From contig JBGSTC010000003.1 in assembly GCA_041736705.1 (NCBI GenBank), forward strand, positions 1-46,282: 46,282 bases of DNA, in the 5' to 3' direction. A program made the position numbers and the translations under genes. Shown piece after piece: positions 6,537-14,614 of this stretch. The stretch is from GWE2-51-13 sp041736705 (GTDB lineage: Bacteria; Bacillota_I; Bacilli_A; Erysipelotrichales; Erysipelotrichaceae). The notes under the pieces are model-generated. The model was given only the letters and a program-made list of their open reading frames with translations. It was not told the origin of the DNA and ran no database searches. The first letter of the stretch is position 1; every line of letters starts with the position of its first letter.

Positions 6537-7814
6537 ATGATGAAAGAAATCGCTTTAGGCATCTTTGCCATCACGTATGTCTGTTTATTGATGTTTCCCA
6601 AACGTCGCTCCTACATCGCCCTGGCTTCGGCGATCGTCTTCGTGTTGATCGGAATCTTGCCGACCGGAGACATCTTGACCGCGATCGACTGGAACGTCAT
6701 CCTGATGATCGGCGGTACCATGGGGATCGTTTCGCTCTTCATCGAGTCGAAAATGCCTTCCCTTCTCGCCGACATCATTCTCGACAAGATGCCCAACGTC
6801 AAGTGGGCGGTCATCGCATTGGCGTTGTTCGCAGGGATCGTCTCCGCCTTCATCGACAATGTGGCGACCGTATTGATGGTCGCTCCCGTCGCCGTCGACA
6901 TCGCGAAGAAATTGAAGATTTCCCCGGTGAACGCGATCATCGCGATCGCCGTGTCCTCCAATCTGCAAGGTGCCGCGACGTTGGTCGGCGATACCACCTC
7001 GATTCTTCTTGGTGGCGCCGCGGGTATGAACTTCATGGACTTCTTCTTCTACCAAGGGAGAATCGGGATTTTCTGGGTCGTACAAGCCGGCGCGATCATT
7101 TCCGCTTTTATCTTGTTGTGGCTGTTCCGCAACGATACGCAACCGATCCACTTGACGGAAAAAACCATCGTGAAGGATTACTTCCCAACGATTCTGCTGT
7201 CTTCGATGGTATTGTTGCTGATCGTCGTCTCGTTTGTCCCGGAGTCAAACAAGCTTCCTGAGACCAACGGCTTGATCTGTGTCGCCTTGATGGTCGTCGG
7301 TTTGATCCGTGAAGGATTGTTTAAAAAGAACCCTTCCCGGGTCGTCAGCACTTTCCTTGAAATCGACGTCCAGACCATCCTCTTGCTTGCCAGCTTATTC
7401 GTCATCATCGGCGGGATCAAGGAAGTCGGCATCATCGACGACATCTCGAAACTCTTCGTATCGTTCGCGGGGGACAATCTCTTCGCCATCTATACCTTGA
7501 TCGTCTTCGCCTCGGTCCTCATCTCCGCCTTCATCGACAACATCCCCTATGTCGCCACGATGCTTCCCGTCGTCGCATCCATCGCATTGCAATTGAACGT
7601 CGACCCGACCATCCTCTATTTCGGTTTGTTGATCGGTGCGACCTTGGGCGGAAACATGACGCCGATCGGCGCTTCCGCGAACATCGCCGGATTGGGTATC
7701 CTACGTAAAGAAGGCTATGAAGTCAGCAGCGGGACCTTCATGAAGATCGGCATCCCCTTCACGTTAGCCGCCGTTCTTACCGGTTATGTATTGATTTGGT
7801 TCATCTGGATGTAG
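6537..7814 (+). CDS. ArsB/NhaD-superfamily ion permease
   Basis: This 425-residue, strongly hydrophobic protein has about 11-12 membrane segments and an internal repeat typical of the ion-transporter superfamily. The first half has DWNVILMIGGTMGIVSLF, then AFIDNVATVLMVAPVA and GDTTSILLGG. The second half repeats the pattern with SAFIDNIPYVATMLPV and GGNMTPIGASANI. These paired FIDN and TPIGAS-type loops are the substrate-binding elements of ArsB, NhaD and SLC13 carriers. The transported species (arsenite, sodium/proton, dicarboxylate or sulfate) cannot be decided from sequence. The first ATG is preceded by AGAGG at five bases; a second in-frame ATG follows directly. It is monocistronic and converges on ykvA with no gap. 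Confidence 0.88.
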   Translation: MMKEIALGIFAITYVCLLMFPKRRSYIALASAIVFVLIGILPTGDILTAIDWNVILMIGGTMGIVSLFIESKMPSLLADIILDKMPNVKWAVIALALFAGIVSAFIDNVATVLMVAPVAVDIAKKLKISPVNAIIAIAVSSNLQGAATLVGDTTSILLGGAAGMNFMDFFFYQGRIGIFWVVQAGAIISAFILLWLFRNDTQPIHLTEKTIVKDYFPTILLSSMVLLLIVVSFVPESNKLPETNGLICVALMVVGLIREGLFKKNPSRVVSTFLEIDVQTILLLASLFVIIGGIKEVGIIDDISKLFVSFAGDNLFAIYTLIVFASVLISAFIDNIPYVATMLPVVASIALQLNVDPTILYFGLLIGATLGGNMTPIGASANIAGLGILRKEGYEVSSGTFMKIGIPFTLAAVLTGYVLIWFIWM

Positions 7815-8162
7815 TCAGTCGACGTTTCTAGAAATCAACATCAACACCCCAAGATAAAGTAATCCGATCAAAACCAACCCGATCCATCCAAGGTTCGGGT
7901 TTTTTATCGTTTCTTCATCCGCTTGATTTAAACATTTTTCCCATACACCTTCAGGTAAGGTCCGTATCGTCAATGCGATCCCGATCGGTAGAATCAAAAG
8001 ATCGTCGAGATATCCGATGATTGGGATGAAGTCGGGGATCAAATCGATCGGTGACAAGGCATAACCCAAAACAAGGACGGGGACGAGTTTATAAATCCAA
8101 TGGATTTCCTTGTTTCGATAGAGAACCGTCAAGGCATGTAAGTGTCTCTTCAGTTTCTTCAT
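7815..8162 (-). CDS. YkvA-like DUF1232 membrane protein
   Basis: The 115-residue protein has the DUF1232 signature: a membrane segment followed by LSPIDLIPDFIPIIGYLDDLLILPIGI. A second membrane segment is near the C-terminus (GLVLIGLLYLGVLMLI). The family is widespread and its function is unknown. Its ATG overlaps the end of the M20 hydrolase gene by 4 bases, so the two are co-translated. The stop codon abuts the stop of the convergent permease gene. Confidence 0.85.
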   Translation of the reverse strand: MKKLKRHLHALTVLYRNKEIHWIYKLVPVLVLGYALSPIDLIPDFIPIIGYLDDLLILPIGIALTIRTLPEGVWEKCLNQADEETIKNPNLGWIGLVLIGLLYLGVLMLISRNVD

Positions 8163-9757
8163 GTCTTTTCACCAAGTAACTTGATCATTAAGATGAAATA
8201 GGGCAACGCCATGTCGAACGAGTACTTCATATCGATCCGCTCGCTGACTTTATGCGCATCCTTCCCGTTGGGTCCAAGATTCAAGAACGGGATGTTCAGT
8301 CGGCTCAATTCATCAACTGGCAAATCATAGAGATCATTGAATCCTGCGAACCAATCGCTGAGCTGTTTCGGATCCACATCCCCTTCCAGTCCGAGATAGG
8401 ACATATCGCTCAAACCTTGATATACCGGATCGACCATGAAGGTCGTTTGAGTCGCGACCTGTTTGATAAAGTTAGTCGTACTTCGAACGATTCTGGGTTG
8501 ATTGGCGTTTTCCGAGCGATGTGGATAATAGGGCGGAGCTAAGAACGGGACCACGATGATTTCATCCGAGGCGAGGACATCGAGGCTGCGCTTCACCAAA
8601 TCGACCGCCCTCTCCCTTACGTCGTTGATCTTGTCATCCGCAATCAGATCCACATTCAGTTCTTTGAGCCGTTTGGTCAATTCGGGATAGGTAAGAACGG
8701 TGATGACAGGTGAAATCCGGTTGATCTTCTTATGGTGGATTTCTTCGGCTTTCTGATGGCGTTCATGAAACAGAGTTAACGCATCGTCGCAGGCACCCTT
8801 GATTTCATCGACGAACCGATTCATGACTTGAAGCGGGGATGACGTCAGCGTCATGACATTGAAGTAGGCGTAGGAAACGATCGGGGTTTGAACGGTGTAG
8901 CTGGATTTTAAGTCGGCTTGCTTCAAACAAACCGGAACAGGGGTCGAAGATTTCCCTAACACATCGCTGAAAAGAGGGTTCAGTTCCATTCTCTTGACCA
9001 CATTGGAAACGATGAGGTTAGGGTTGAATCCGAAGAACGGTTCTCCGACATGGGTCTCTTTCCCCCGTACGACGACGCATGGCAGACATTTCCCGGCACA
9101 TCCCGTATGGATGCGATATAGGTTTTCAGGTCGGTCGGAAGCGATGTCCGGTTCGCTGACCAGACAGGCGATGAACTCTAGACCGTCATTTTGTATGCCT
9201 ACGAGTTCTTTCACCGCTTCCAGCATGCCCCGTGAATTCACTTCTTCGTCGGGTGTACTGACCAACAAGAGGTTCGTTTTCAATTCGTCGGGATGTTCAT
9301 GAAAATGTCGAAGCGCTTCGATTCCAGCCGACAATCCCCATTTCATGTCCGCACTTCCCCGTCCGAATAGATAGTCACCCGAATCCAGGTCTGCTTTTGC
9401 CTCGAAGTTTAAACGATTCAGGTTTTCTTTGAGTCGCCGTGTCAGTTCGATGGGGTCAAACGCCATCTCCGCCATCTCGCCATAGTCCTCGATCCCGACT
9501 GTGTCGAAGTGGCTTAAGAGGATGATGGTTTCATTTGTGGGAAAGCTGCTTTTCAACAAGGCAAAGACACACGAGCCGATTCCCTTCCCTAGATTCACCG
9601 AGATTTTCCGTACATCCCCGGGATGCTCCTTGAAGTAGCCGATATTCTGAATCTCTTGATACAGGAAATCCCCGAAGGTGACTTCCCCTTCGGTTTCACT
9701 GATGCTTTGAGTATTGACAAGACGTAGGTATTGTTCGATCGCGCGTTGTTTTTCCAT
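8159..9757 (-). CDS. M20-family metallohydrolase, RocB-like
   Basis: The 532-residue protein is an M20/M25/M40 zinc hydrolase of the long RocB type (arginine utilisation protein in Bacillus). Metal-binding and catalytic residues are visible: H83 and D85 in LLSHFDTVG, D137 in GRGSADMKWG, and the catalytic/ligand pair E171-E172 in TPDEEV. A late His lies in KDAHKVSERID. Such enzymes cleave amide bonds in peptides or N-acylated amino acids; the precise substrate is unknown. A TTG four codons upstream is possible, but the bases of that extension contain the GGAG that serves the ATG at 9757. The ykvA gene is coupled downstream. Confidence 0.85.
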   Translation of the reverse strand: MEKQRAIEQYLRLVNTQSISETEGEVTFGDFLYQEIQNIGYFKEHPGDVRKISVNLGKGIGSCVFALLKSSFPTNETIILLSHFDTVGIEDYGEMAEMAFDPIELTRRLKENLNRLNFEAKADLDSGDYLFGRGSADMKWGLSAGIEALRHFHEHPDELKTNLLLVSTPDEEVNSRGMLEAVKELVGIQNDGLEFIACLVSEPDIASDRPENLYRIHTGCAGKCLPCVVVRGKETHVGEPFFGFNPNLIVSNVVKRMELNPLFSDVLGKSSTPVPVCLKQADLKSSYTVQTPIVSYAYFNVMTLTSSPLQVMNRFVDEIKGACDDALTLFHERHQKAEEIHHKKINRISPVITVLTYPELTKRLKELNVDLIADDKINDVRERAVDLVKRSLDVLASDEIIVVPFLAPPYYPHRSENANQPRIVRSTTNFIKQVATQTTFMVDPVYQGLSDMSYLGLEGDVDPKQLSDWFAGFNDLYDLPVDELSRLNIPFLNLGPNGKDAHKVSERIDMKYSFDMALPYFILMIKLLGEKT

Positions 9758-9802
9758 GTTGTTCTCCAAAGTATATGAATAGTATACTTCCTGTCGATGG
9801 TA

Positions 9803-9827
9803 TAGAAAACCCCGGAATTCCGGGGTT
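9803..9827 (-). terminator. Intrinsic terminator of the 2-oxoacid oxidoreductase operon
   Basis: AACCCCGG-AATT-CCGGGGTT (9827-9808) overlaps the stop codon of the gamma subunit gene and is followed by TTCT on the minus strand. Confidence 0.75.
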
Positions 9828-10365
9828 AGTGTTTACTGTATCCGAATTCGAACGCCTGTAGGTTGGCCTCGTTGAGTTCGGGTTTCTTCCCCCCGAATTT
9901 CTCGAGGATGACTTCCTTGGCGTCTTCTTTTGAGAAAATATCCATCGCATAGATCAAGGCGCCGAAAGCGACCATGTTTTGCGACTTCATCGCGCCGGCT
10001 TCTTCCGCCAAACCGGGAAAATCGCAGGCGATGACCTTCACATCGGTTCTGGATAAAGGGTGGTCGATCATCGCTTTATTGACGATGACCGTTCCGCCGG
10101 GGGCGACTTTCGCGAGGAATTTATCCAGCGAAGGTCCGTTCATGGCAAGCAGATGCGTGATCCCGCTGGCGATGATGGGGGCGGCGATCGGTTGATCGTC
10201 CACGACGACATGGCAATTCGCGGTGCCTCCACGCATTTCAGGCCCGTAGGACGGCATCCAGCTGACTTCTTTGTTGTTTTTCATCGCAAGCAAAGCGACC
10301 ATTTGACCGACGGACAAGACGCCCTGTCCGCCAAAACCAGCGCAGACCAACTTGATCGGTTTCAT
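9826..10365 (-). CDS. 2-oxoacid:ferredoxin oxidoreductase, gamma subunit
   Basis: The 179-residue protein is the POR/KOR gamma domain. It begins KLVCAGFGGQGVLSVGQ, the CoA/nucleotide-type glycine loop, followed by SYGPEMRGGTANCHVV, both hallmarks of this subunit. It completes the heterotetramer that oxidatively decarboxylates a 2-oxoacid to acyl-CoA and CO2 while reducing ferredoxin. It is the last of six overlapping genes (4-base overlap with beta) and its stop codon lies inside the terminator stem. The leucine dehydrogenase at the head of the operon points to branched-chain 2-oxoacids rather than 2-oxoglutarate, but subunit sequence alone does not decide. Confidence 0.9.
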   Translation of the reverse strand: MKPIKLVCAGFGGQGVLSVGQMVALLAMKNNKEVSWMPSYGPEMRGGTANCHVVVDDQPIAAPIIASGITHLLAMNGPSLDKFLAKVAPGGTVIVNKAMIDHPLSRTDVKVIACDFPGLAEEAGAMKSQNMVAFGALIYAMDIFSKEDAKEVILEKFGGKKPELNEANLQAFEFGYSKH

Positions 10366-11111
10366 TGGTTGGCCCCCTTGTCTTTATAGACGCCCAAGGG
10401 ATAATACGGGATCATGTCGTTATTGATTTGTTTCAACGCATCCAGCGGTGTTACACCCCACCCGACGTTGCAGGTGGAGAGGACTTCGATCATCGAGAAG
10501 CCTTTTTTGTCTTTTTGGGCTTGGAAGGCTTTCTTGATGGCTGTTTTCGCTTTACGTACGCTGATCGGGTCGATGACCGTCACGCGTTCGATATAGTAGC
10601 TTCCAGGAATCGTCGACAACATTTCCGACATCCGGATCGGTTCGCCTTGCAGCGTCGTGTCTCTTCCGAAGGGCGAGGTTGTGGTCACGTGTCCAGGGAG
10701 CGTGGTCGGAGCCATCTGTCCTCCAGTCATGCCATAGATCGCATTGTTGACGAAGATGACGGTGATGTTTTCCGAACGATGGGCTGCATGGACGATTTCG
10801 GCGGCGCCGATGGAAGCCATGTCCCCGTCGCCTTGATAGGTGAAGACGGTTTTATCCGGATGCGTGCGTTTGACGCCTGTCGCGACGGCCGGTGCACGAC
10901 CATGCGCGGCTTGGATCATGTCGCAGTTGAAAAATTCATAACTCATGACCGAACAGCCGACCGAAGCGATCCCGACCGCCGTATCCAGCAGTTCGAGTTC
11001 TTCCAGGACTTCGGCGACCAAACGATGGATGATCCCGTGGGTACATCCCGGGCAATACGTGAACGGGACTTCGGTCAAGCCGCGTGTTTTCTTGAAAACC
11101 GTCGTTGTCAT
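10362..11111 (-). CDS. 2-oxoacid:ferredoxin oxidoreductase, beta (TPP-binding) subunit
   Basis: The 249-residue protein carries CPGCTHG (C20, C23) near its N-terminus and the thiamine-diphosphate/Mg motif GDGDMASIGAAE (from G94), closed by VNNAIYGMTGGQ (from 121). This is the standard beta subunit of four-subunit KOR/VOR enzymes. It holds the thiamine diphosphate on which the 2-oxoacid is decarboxylated. Both flanking genes overlap it by 4 bases, so alpha, beta and gamma should be made in stoichiometric amounts. Confidence 0.92.
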   Translation of the reverse strand: MTTTVFKKTRGLTEVPFTYCPGCTHGIIHRLVAEVLEELELLDTAVGIASVGCSVMSYEFFNCDMIQAAHGRAPAVATGVKRTHPDKTVFTYQGDGDMASIGAAEIVHAAHRSENITVIFVNNAIYGMTGGQMAPTTLPGHVTTTSPFGRDTTLQGEPIRMSEMLSTIPGSYYIERVTVIDPISVRKAKTAIKKAFQAQKDKKGFSMIEVLSTCNVGWGVTPLDALKQINNDMIPYYPLGVYKDKGANQ

Positions 11112-12169
11112 TGTCCGAGTACCTCCTGATGTTTCTTGAATTCAGCGACCAGTTCCAGCGGTTCGAAGATGTTTCCACCCATGCGACCGTAGAAATGGAC
11201 CGGCGTGTCGTATCCGACCGCCAACTTCACATCCACCAGCATCTGTCCGCTGGACAGTTCGGCGACGAAGACGAATTTCATTTTCTTGCTGAGACGATGG
11301 ATGACTTCATAAGGGAAAGGCCATAAGGAAATCGGACGTAACAGACCGACCTTGATTCCTTCGGAGCGAAGTTCGTCGACCGCCGACTTGGTGATGCGCG
11401 ATGGCGTACCGTAGGCGACGAACATGTATTCCGCGTCGTCCAACTTGTACTCTTCCCACATCGTTTCATTCTCTTCGATGGCACGATATTTCGCTTGAAG
11501 ATGCTTATTGTGGTTTTCCAGATCATCCACGTCCAAGTGCAGGCTGTTGACGATGTTTCTGGGACGTATACCCGAATTCCCGTCGGCCGCCCAAGGGAAG
11601 GCTTCGATGTCGATCGGATTGGGGTCCAGTTCGACCGGTTCCATCATCTGTCCGATGACGCCGTCTGCCAAAACCATGACCGGATTGCGGTATTTCGCCG
11701 CGACGATCAAACCTTTACGGACCAAACTCGCCGCTTCCTGGATGCTTGCAGGCGCAAAGACCGGAACGTGGTAATCCCCGTTCCCGCCACCGCGCGTGGC
11801 TTGGTTGTAGTCGCCCTGCGAAGGAAGAATCCCGCCCAAGCCCGGACCGCCGCGTGAAACGCTGACGATCAGTGCCGGGAGTTCAGCCCCTGCGCAATAG
11901 GAAATGCCTTCTTGCTTGAGCGCGATCCCCGGGGAGGATGAAGAAGTCATCGATAAGGCGCCCGAAGCCGCTGCACCGTAAACCATGTTGATGGCTGCGA
12001 CTTCGCTTTCGGCTTGGACGAAAACGCCGCCGCTGGAACGCATGTATTTCGCCATGTATTCGCAAAGTTCGTTCTGCGGGGTGATCGGATATCCGAAGTA
12101 GGCACGGCAACCGGCGACGATCGCCGCTTTCGCGATCGCTTCGTTACCTTTCATGAGTTGTTTTGCCAT
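11108..12169 (-). CDS. 2-oxoacid:ferredoxin oxidoreductase, alpha subunit
   Basis: The 353-residue protein begins MAKQLMKGNEAIAKAAIVAGCRAYFGYPITPQNE, the characteristic alpha-subunit pyrimidine-binding start (GYPITPQ). It continues with SSSSPGIALKQEGI and RGGPGLGG motifs. Together with beta it forms the active site. A longer reading frame upstream (to 12241) is rejected because the ATG at 12169 overlaps the TAA of the ferredoxin gene as TAATG. The gene order delta-alpha-beta-gamma is that of KorDABC/VorDABC operons. Confidence 0.92.
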   Translation of the reverse strand: MAKQLMKGNEAIAKAAIVAGCRAYFGYPITPQNELCEYMAKYMRSSGGVFVQAESEVAAINMVYGAAASGALSMTSSSSPGIALKQEGISYCAGAELPALIVSVSRGGPGLGGILPSQGDYNQATRGGGNGDYHVPVFAPASIQEAASLVRKGLIVAAKYRNPVMVLADGVIGQMMEPVELDPNPIDIEAFPWAADGNSGIRPRNIVNSLHLDVDDLENHNKHLQAKYRAIEENETMWEEYKLDDAEYMFVAYGTPSRITKSAVDELRSEGIKVGLLRPISLWPFPYEVIHRLSKKMKFVFVAELSSGQMLVDVKLAVGYDTPVHFYGRMGGNIFEPLELVAEFKKHQEVLGQ

Positions 12170-12387
12170 TATTGATCCACCCTTTCCACCGTAATGACGA
12201 CATCGGGGCACATCAGTGCGCAACTGGCGCACGCGATGCATTTTTCCGGTGCGAAACTATGACTCGGATGATATCCGATGGCGTTGACCTTGGTTTGGTC
12301 CAATTCCAGAATATGGACGGGACAGACGTTGACGCACAGCCCGCATCCTTTACAACGATTCTCATCGAAGGTTACGATTCCTCTCAA
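12169..12387 (-). CDS. 2[4Fe-4S] ferredoxin (delta) subunit of 2-oxoacid oxidoreductase
   Basis: The protein has 72 residues from a TTG start at 12387. That codon overlaps the upstream TGA as TTGA and has AAAGGAG seven to eight bases before it. An ATG at 12408 with a weaker AAGGA site is the alternative and would give 79 residues. Two complete clusters are visible: C12-x2-C15-x2-C18-x3-C22-P and C50-x2-C53-x2-C56-x3-C60-P. The subunit carries electrons from the thiamine site to external ferredoxin. Its stop overlaps the alpha start by one base. Confidence 0.9.
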   Translation of the reverse strand: MRGIVTFDENRCKGCGLCVNVCPVHILELDQTKVNAIGYHPSHSFAPEKCIACASCALMCPDVVITVERVDQ

Positions 12388-13040
12388 ATGGAGTCTCCTT
12401 TCATCCAATCCTTACGCAGGTACCAACGGTCCACACTTAAGATCGGGGAATGTATTTCATGCTTCAAGTCTACCATAAAACGTGCATCCAGCATCGTGAA
12501 AACTACCGGAATTTGCACTTTCGCGGCGAAACGCTCGATTTCGTCGTTGGAATGCCGAATCAAGTCCAGATCGGTTTCAGTCAAGAGATGCGTATTGTGG
12601 ACCAAACCCGTCACGGGCAGGTTCTGTTTCCTTAATTCTTCGATGAATGCTTCGACGCTTATCAAATCGCTCTCTTCGCGCATCAAGTTGACCACTAGCC
12701 AAACCTCACACAAACCCAAGACATTCTGAAAGAGGGTCAAGGGATGCGTCCCGGCGATGCTGCCCGCCAAATCGACCACGACACGGTCCCCGCGGGTGAT
12801 GTAGGTCCCCACATCTCCGCTGAGTCCCGGCAGGTCGGCGTTGGCCGAATTGTTGGTGTTGTTGCCGATGACGACGACGCCCAGTTCCTTCAATAAACCG
12901 TGGATTTCGCGCGGTCTGAAATAAGGGTTCAACACATCGAGGTCCGCCAAGAAACACGGCGCCTGGGTTAATGCATATTGAATGGCGAATTCGCTTTTAC
13001 CGACCCCGTAAGGACCGGTGCAAATCACGGCGCGTTTCAT
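12384..13040 (-). CDS. P-loop ATPase of unknown role in the branched-chain oxidoreductase operon
   Basis: The 218-residue protein has a clean Walker A motif GPYGVGKS (9-16) at the very N-terminus and a MinD/CobQ-like layout: DLDVLNPYF after the P-loop, VVVDLAGS as a Walker-B-like strand, then WLVVNLMREESD. There are no membrane segments. It overlaps leucine dehydrogenase by 4 bases (ATGA) and the ferredoxin gene by 4, so it is fully embedded in a catabolic operon. A role in cluster or cofactor insertion into the oxidoreductase is possible by analogy with MinD-type maturation ATPases, but this is inference. No specific family name is recognised. Confidence 0.75.
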   Translation of the reverse strand: MKRAVICTGPYGVGKSEFAIQYALTQAPCFLADLDVLNPYFRPREIHGLLKELGVVVIGNNTNNSANADLPGLSGDVGTYITRGDRVVVDLAGSIAGTHPLTLFQNVLGLCEVWLVVNLMREESDLISVEAFIEELRKQNLPVTGLVHNTHLLTETDLDLIRHSNDEIERFAAKVQIPVVFTMLDARFMVDLKHEIHSPILSVDRWYLRKDWMKGDSI

Positions 13041-14116
13041 TTCCCAAGATAGATGGAACTGATATTCCTCATCATTTCGATGCGCTTTTCAGCCATGTTG
13101 TCGGCGACCAGATAGGTCGGGGTGTTGGTTTCTTTGGAAGTACGGATGATTTCACGGATCCGGTCGTAGATGACATCGACCTGACGAACGACGGAGTTGT
13201 AGTCGTAGCCGATGATTTCCTGATAGACGTTGATCAATCCGCCGGCGTTGATGACGTAATCCGGCGCGTAGAGGATGCCCATGTCGTGGATTTTCTGTCC
13301 GTCGACGGCCGATTCCTTCAAGACGTTGTTTGCACAGCCCGCGATGATTTTGCACTTCAAGGTTGGGATGGTTTCTTCGTTGATGATCGCACCCAAGGCG
13401 CACGGGCAGAAGATGTCGACATCCAAGCCGATGATTTCTTCCGGCTTGACCGCCGTCGCGTTGAATTGTTTCACCGCTTCGTCGACGCGTTCGTTGTCGA
13501 TATCGCTCACATAGAGGATCGCGCCTTCATCGGCGAGATGCTTACAAATGATCATCCCGACATGACCCAAACCCTGCACGGCGACTTTCATGCCGTCCAT
13601 CTTCGATGTCCCGGTCAATTCTTTCACACATGCCTTGATGCCCTTGTAGACGCCCAGCGCGGTCAACGGTGAAGGGTCGCCGGAGGTATTGCGCAGTCCT
13701 GTGACATGCTTGGTTTCCATGTGGATGTATTCCATGTCTTCCGGTGTCGTCCCGACATCTTCGGCGGTGATATAGCGTCCGCCCAGCGATTCGACATATT
13801 TACCGTAGGCACGCCAGAACGCCTCGCGACGTACCGTGTCCTGACGAAGTTTCTTTGAATTCCCGATCAACACCGCTTTGCCTCCGCCCAGATTCAACCC
13901 GGCGCAAGCCGCCTTCTTGGTCATCCCGCGCGCCAAACGCAATACGTCGAGCACCGCGTCGTCTTCGTTGGCATATTCCCAAATGCGGGTTCCGCCCAAC
14001 GCCGGACCCAAGGTCGTGTTGTGGATGCAGATGAGTCCTTTTAATCCTGAACTGCGGTCATGCATGTAGACCAACTGCTCGTAACCATACTTCTCCATGT
14101 AATCGAATTTTTCCAT
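13037..14116 (-). CDS. Leucine dehydrogenase (Glu/Leu/Phe/Val dehydrogenase family)
   Basis: The 359-residue protein deaminates branched-chain amino acids to 2-oxoacids with NAD+. The substrate domain has GPALGGTRIWEY and the catalytic-Lys region GLNLGGGKAVLIG. The NAD-binding Rossmann motif is GLGHVG in the second half, followed by CPCALGAIINEETI. Length and motifs fit leucine/valine dehydrogenase better than glutamate dehydrogenase. The ATG at 14116 with AGGAGAGGG upstream is preferred to the longer frame starting at 14182. It is the first gene of the six-gene operon: deamination here feeds the ferredoxin-dependent oxidoreductase encoded downstream, giving isobutyryl-, isovaleryl- or 2-methylbutyryl-CoA. 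Confidence 0.9.
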   Translation of the reverse strand: MEKFDYMEKYGYEQLVYMHDRSSGLKGLICIHNTTLGPALGGTRIWEYANEDDAVLDVLRLARGMTKKAACAGLNLGGGKAVLIGNSKKLRQDTVRREAFWRAYGKYVESLGGRYITAEDVGTTPEDMEYIHMETKHVTGLRNTSGDPSPLTALGVYKGIKACVKELTGTSKMDGMKVAVQGLGHVGMIICKHLADEGAILYVSDIDNERVDEAVKQFNATAVKPEEIIGLDVDIFCPCALGAIINEETIPTLKCKIIAGCANNVLKESAVDGQKIHDMGILYAPDYVINAGGLINVYQEIIGYDYNSVVRQVDVIYDRIREIIRTSKETNTPTYLVADNMAEKRIEMMRNISSIYLGK

Positions 14117-14484
14117 TGTCCCTCTCCTGATGCGTTTTCGCATATGGGTTCTTCCCGAATCATCCAAAGGCAAGTATAACAAATGATTTTCGATTTGACT
14201 TCCGTTTTTTGATTCATTTTGTTGTTTTCTTCATTTTAAATCCGATATTCATCGACACTCTTTATTTCTTAAGCGCCTTTTATCGGATTTTTTCAGTATT
14301 TTTTTGTTATTTTCGCTTTTAATTCTTATCCAGCACCTCGCTTCGGATGATGACTCCCTGATATTTATCGGATTCTTGGAAATCCCATCCCTGTTTTCTT
14401 CAACTACAGTATAGCAAACTTTTTCACATGGATAGTGTCTCGTCGAGGATTTCGGCGTGAGAATTATGTGAAATTCAACGTTTT

Positions 14485-14498
14485 TGTAATCGCTTACA
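14485..14498. promoter_or_regulatory. cre (CcpA) site upstream of the leucine dehydrogenase operon
   Basis: TGTAATCGCTTACA matches the cre consensus TGWAANCGNTNWCA at all 14 positions and is a near-perfect palindrome. It lies about 370 bases upstream of the leucine dehydrogenase start, farther than usual for direct repression, so which transcript it controls is uncertain. Confidence 0.5.
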
Positions 14499-14583
14499 TT
14501 TTTCGTTGAAAATGCATGAATCGTGTTTCCTGAAACATTGGAAACAAGTGAAGTAACCATCTATCATTTCCATGCAAACAAAT

Positions 14584-14609
14584 AAAATTGCACGGATTCG
14601 TGCAATTTT
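14584..14609 (-). terminator. Intrinsic terminator after the M15 carboxypeptidase
   Basis: AAAATTGCACG and CGTGCAATTTT form an 11-base-pair stem with a four-base loop, six bases after the stop codon. On the minus strand the stem ends in TTTT and a T-rich tail follows. Confidence 0.8.
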
Positions 14610-14614
14610 AGAGG

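Larger units (their letters stand above)
14117..14614. other. 498-base AT-rich intergenic region
   Basis: No convincing gene is present. The 103-codon frame at 14249-14560 lacks a ribosome binding site and any recognisable motif. The region holds the upstream part of the leucine dehydrogenase operon, with TATACT at 14178-14173 (minus) but no good -35. It also holds a perfect cre-like site (14485-14498) and the carboxypeptidase terminator (14584-14609). A TTATCGGATT word occurs twice. Confidence 0.6.

Noticed and set aside
10362..12387. Firm assignment as 2-oxoglutarate oxidoreductase (korDABC)
   Set aside because: Subunit motifs do not separate substrates. Leucine dehydrogenase at the operon head favours branched 2-oxoacids, so a neutral name is used.
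14249..14560. 103-codon frame upstream of leucine dehydrogenase
   Set aside because: No ribosome binding site, no domain pattern, AT-rich, and it spans the cre-like site.
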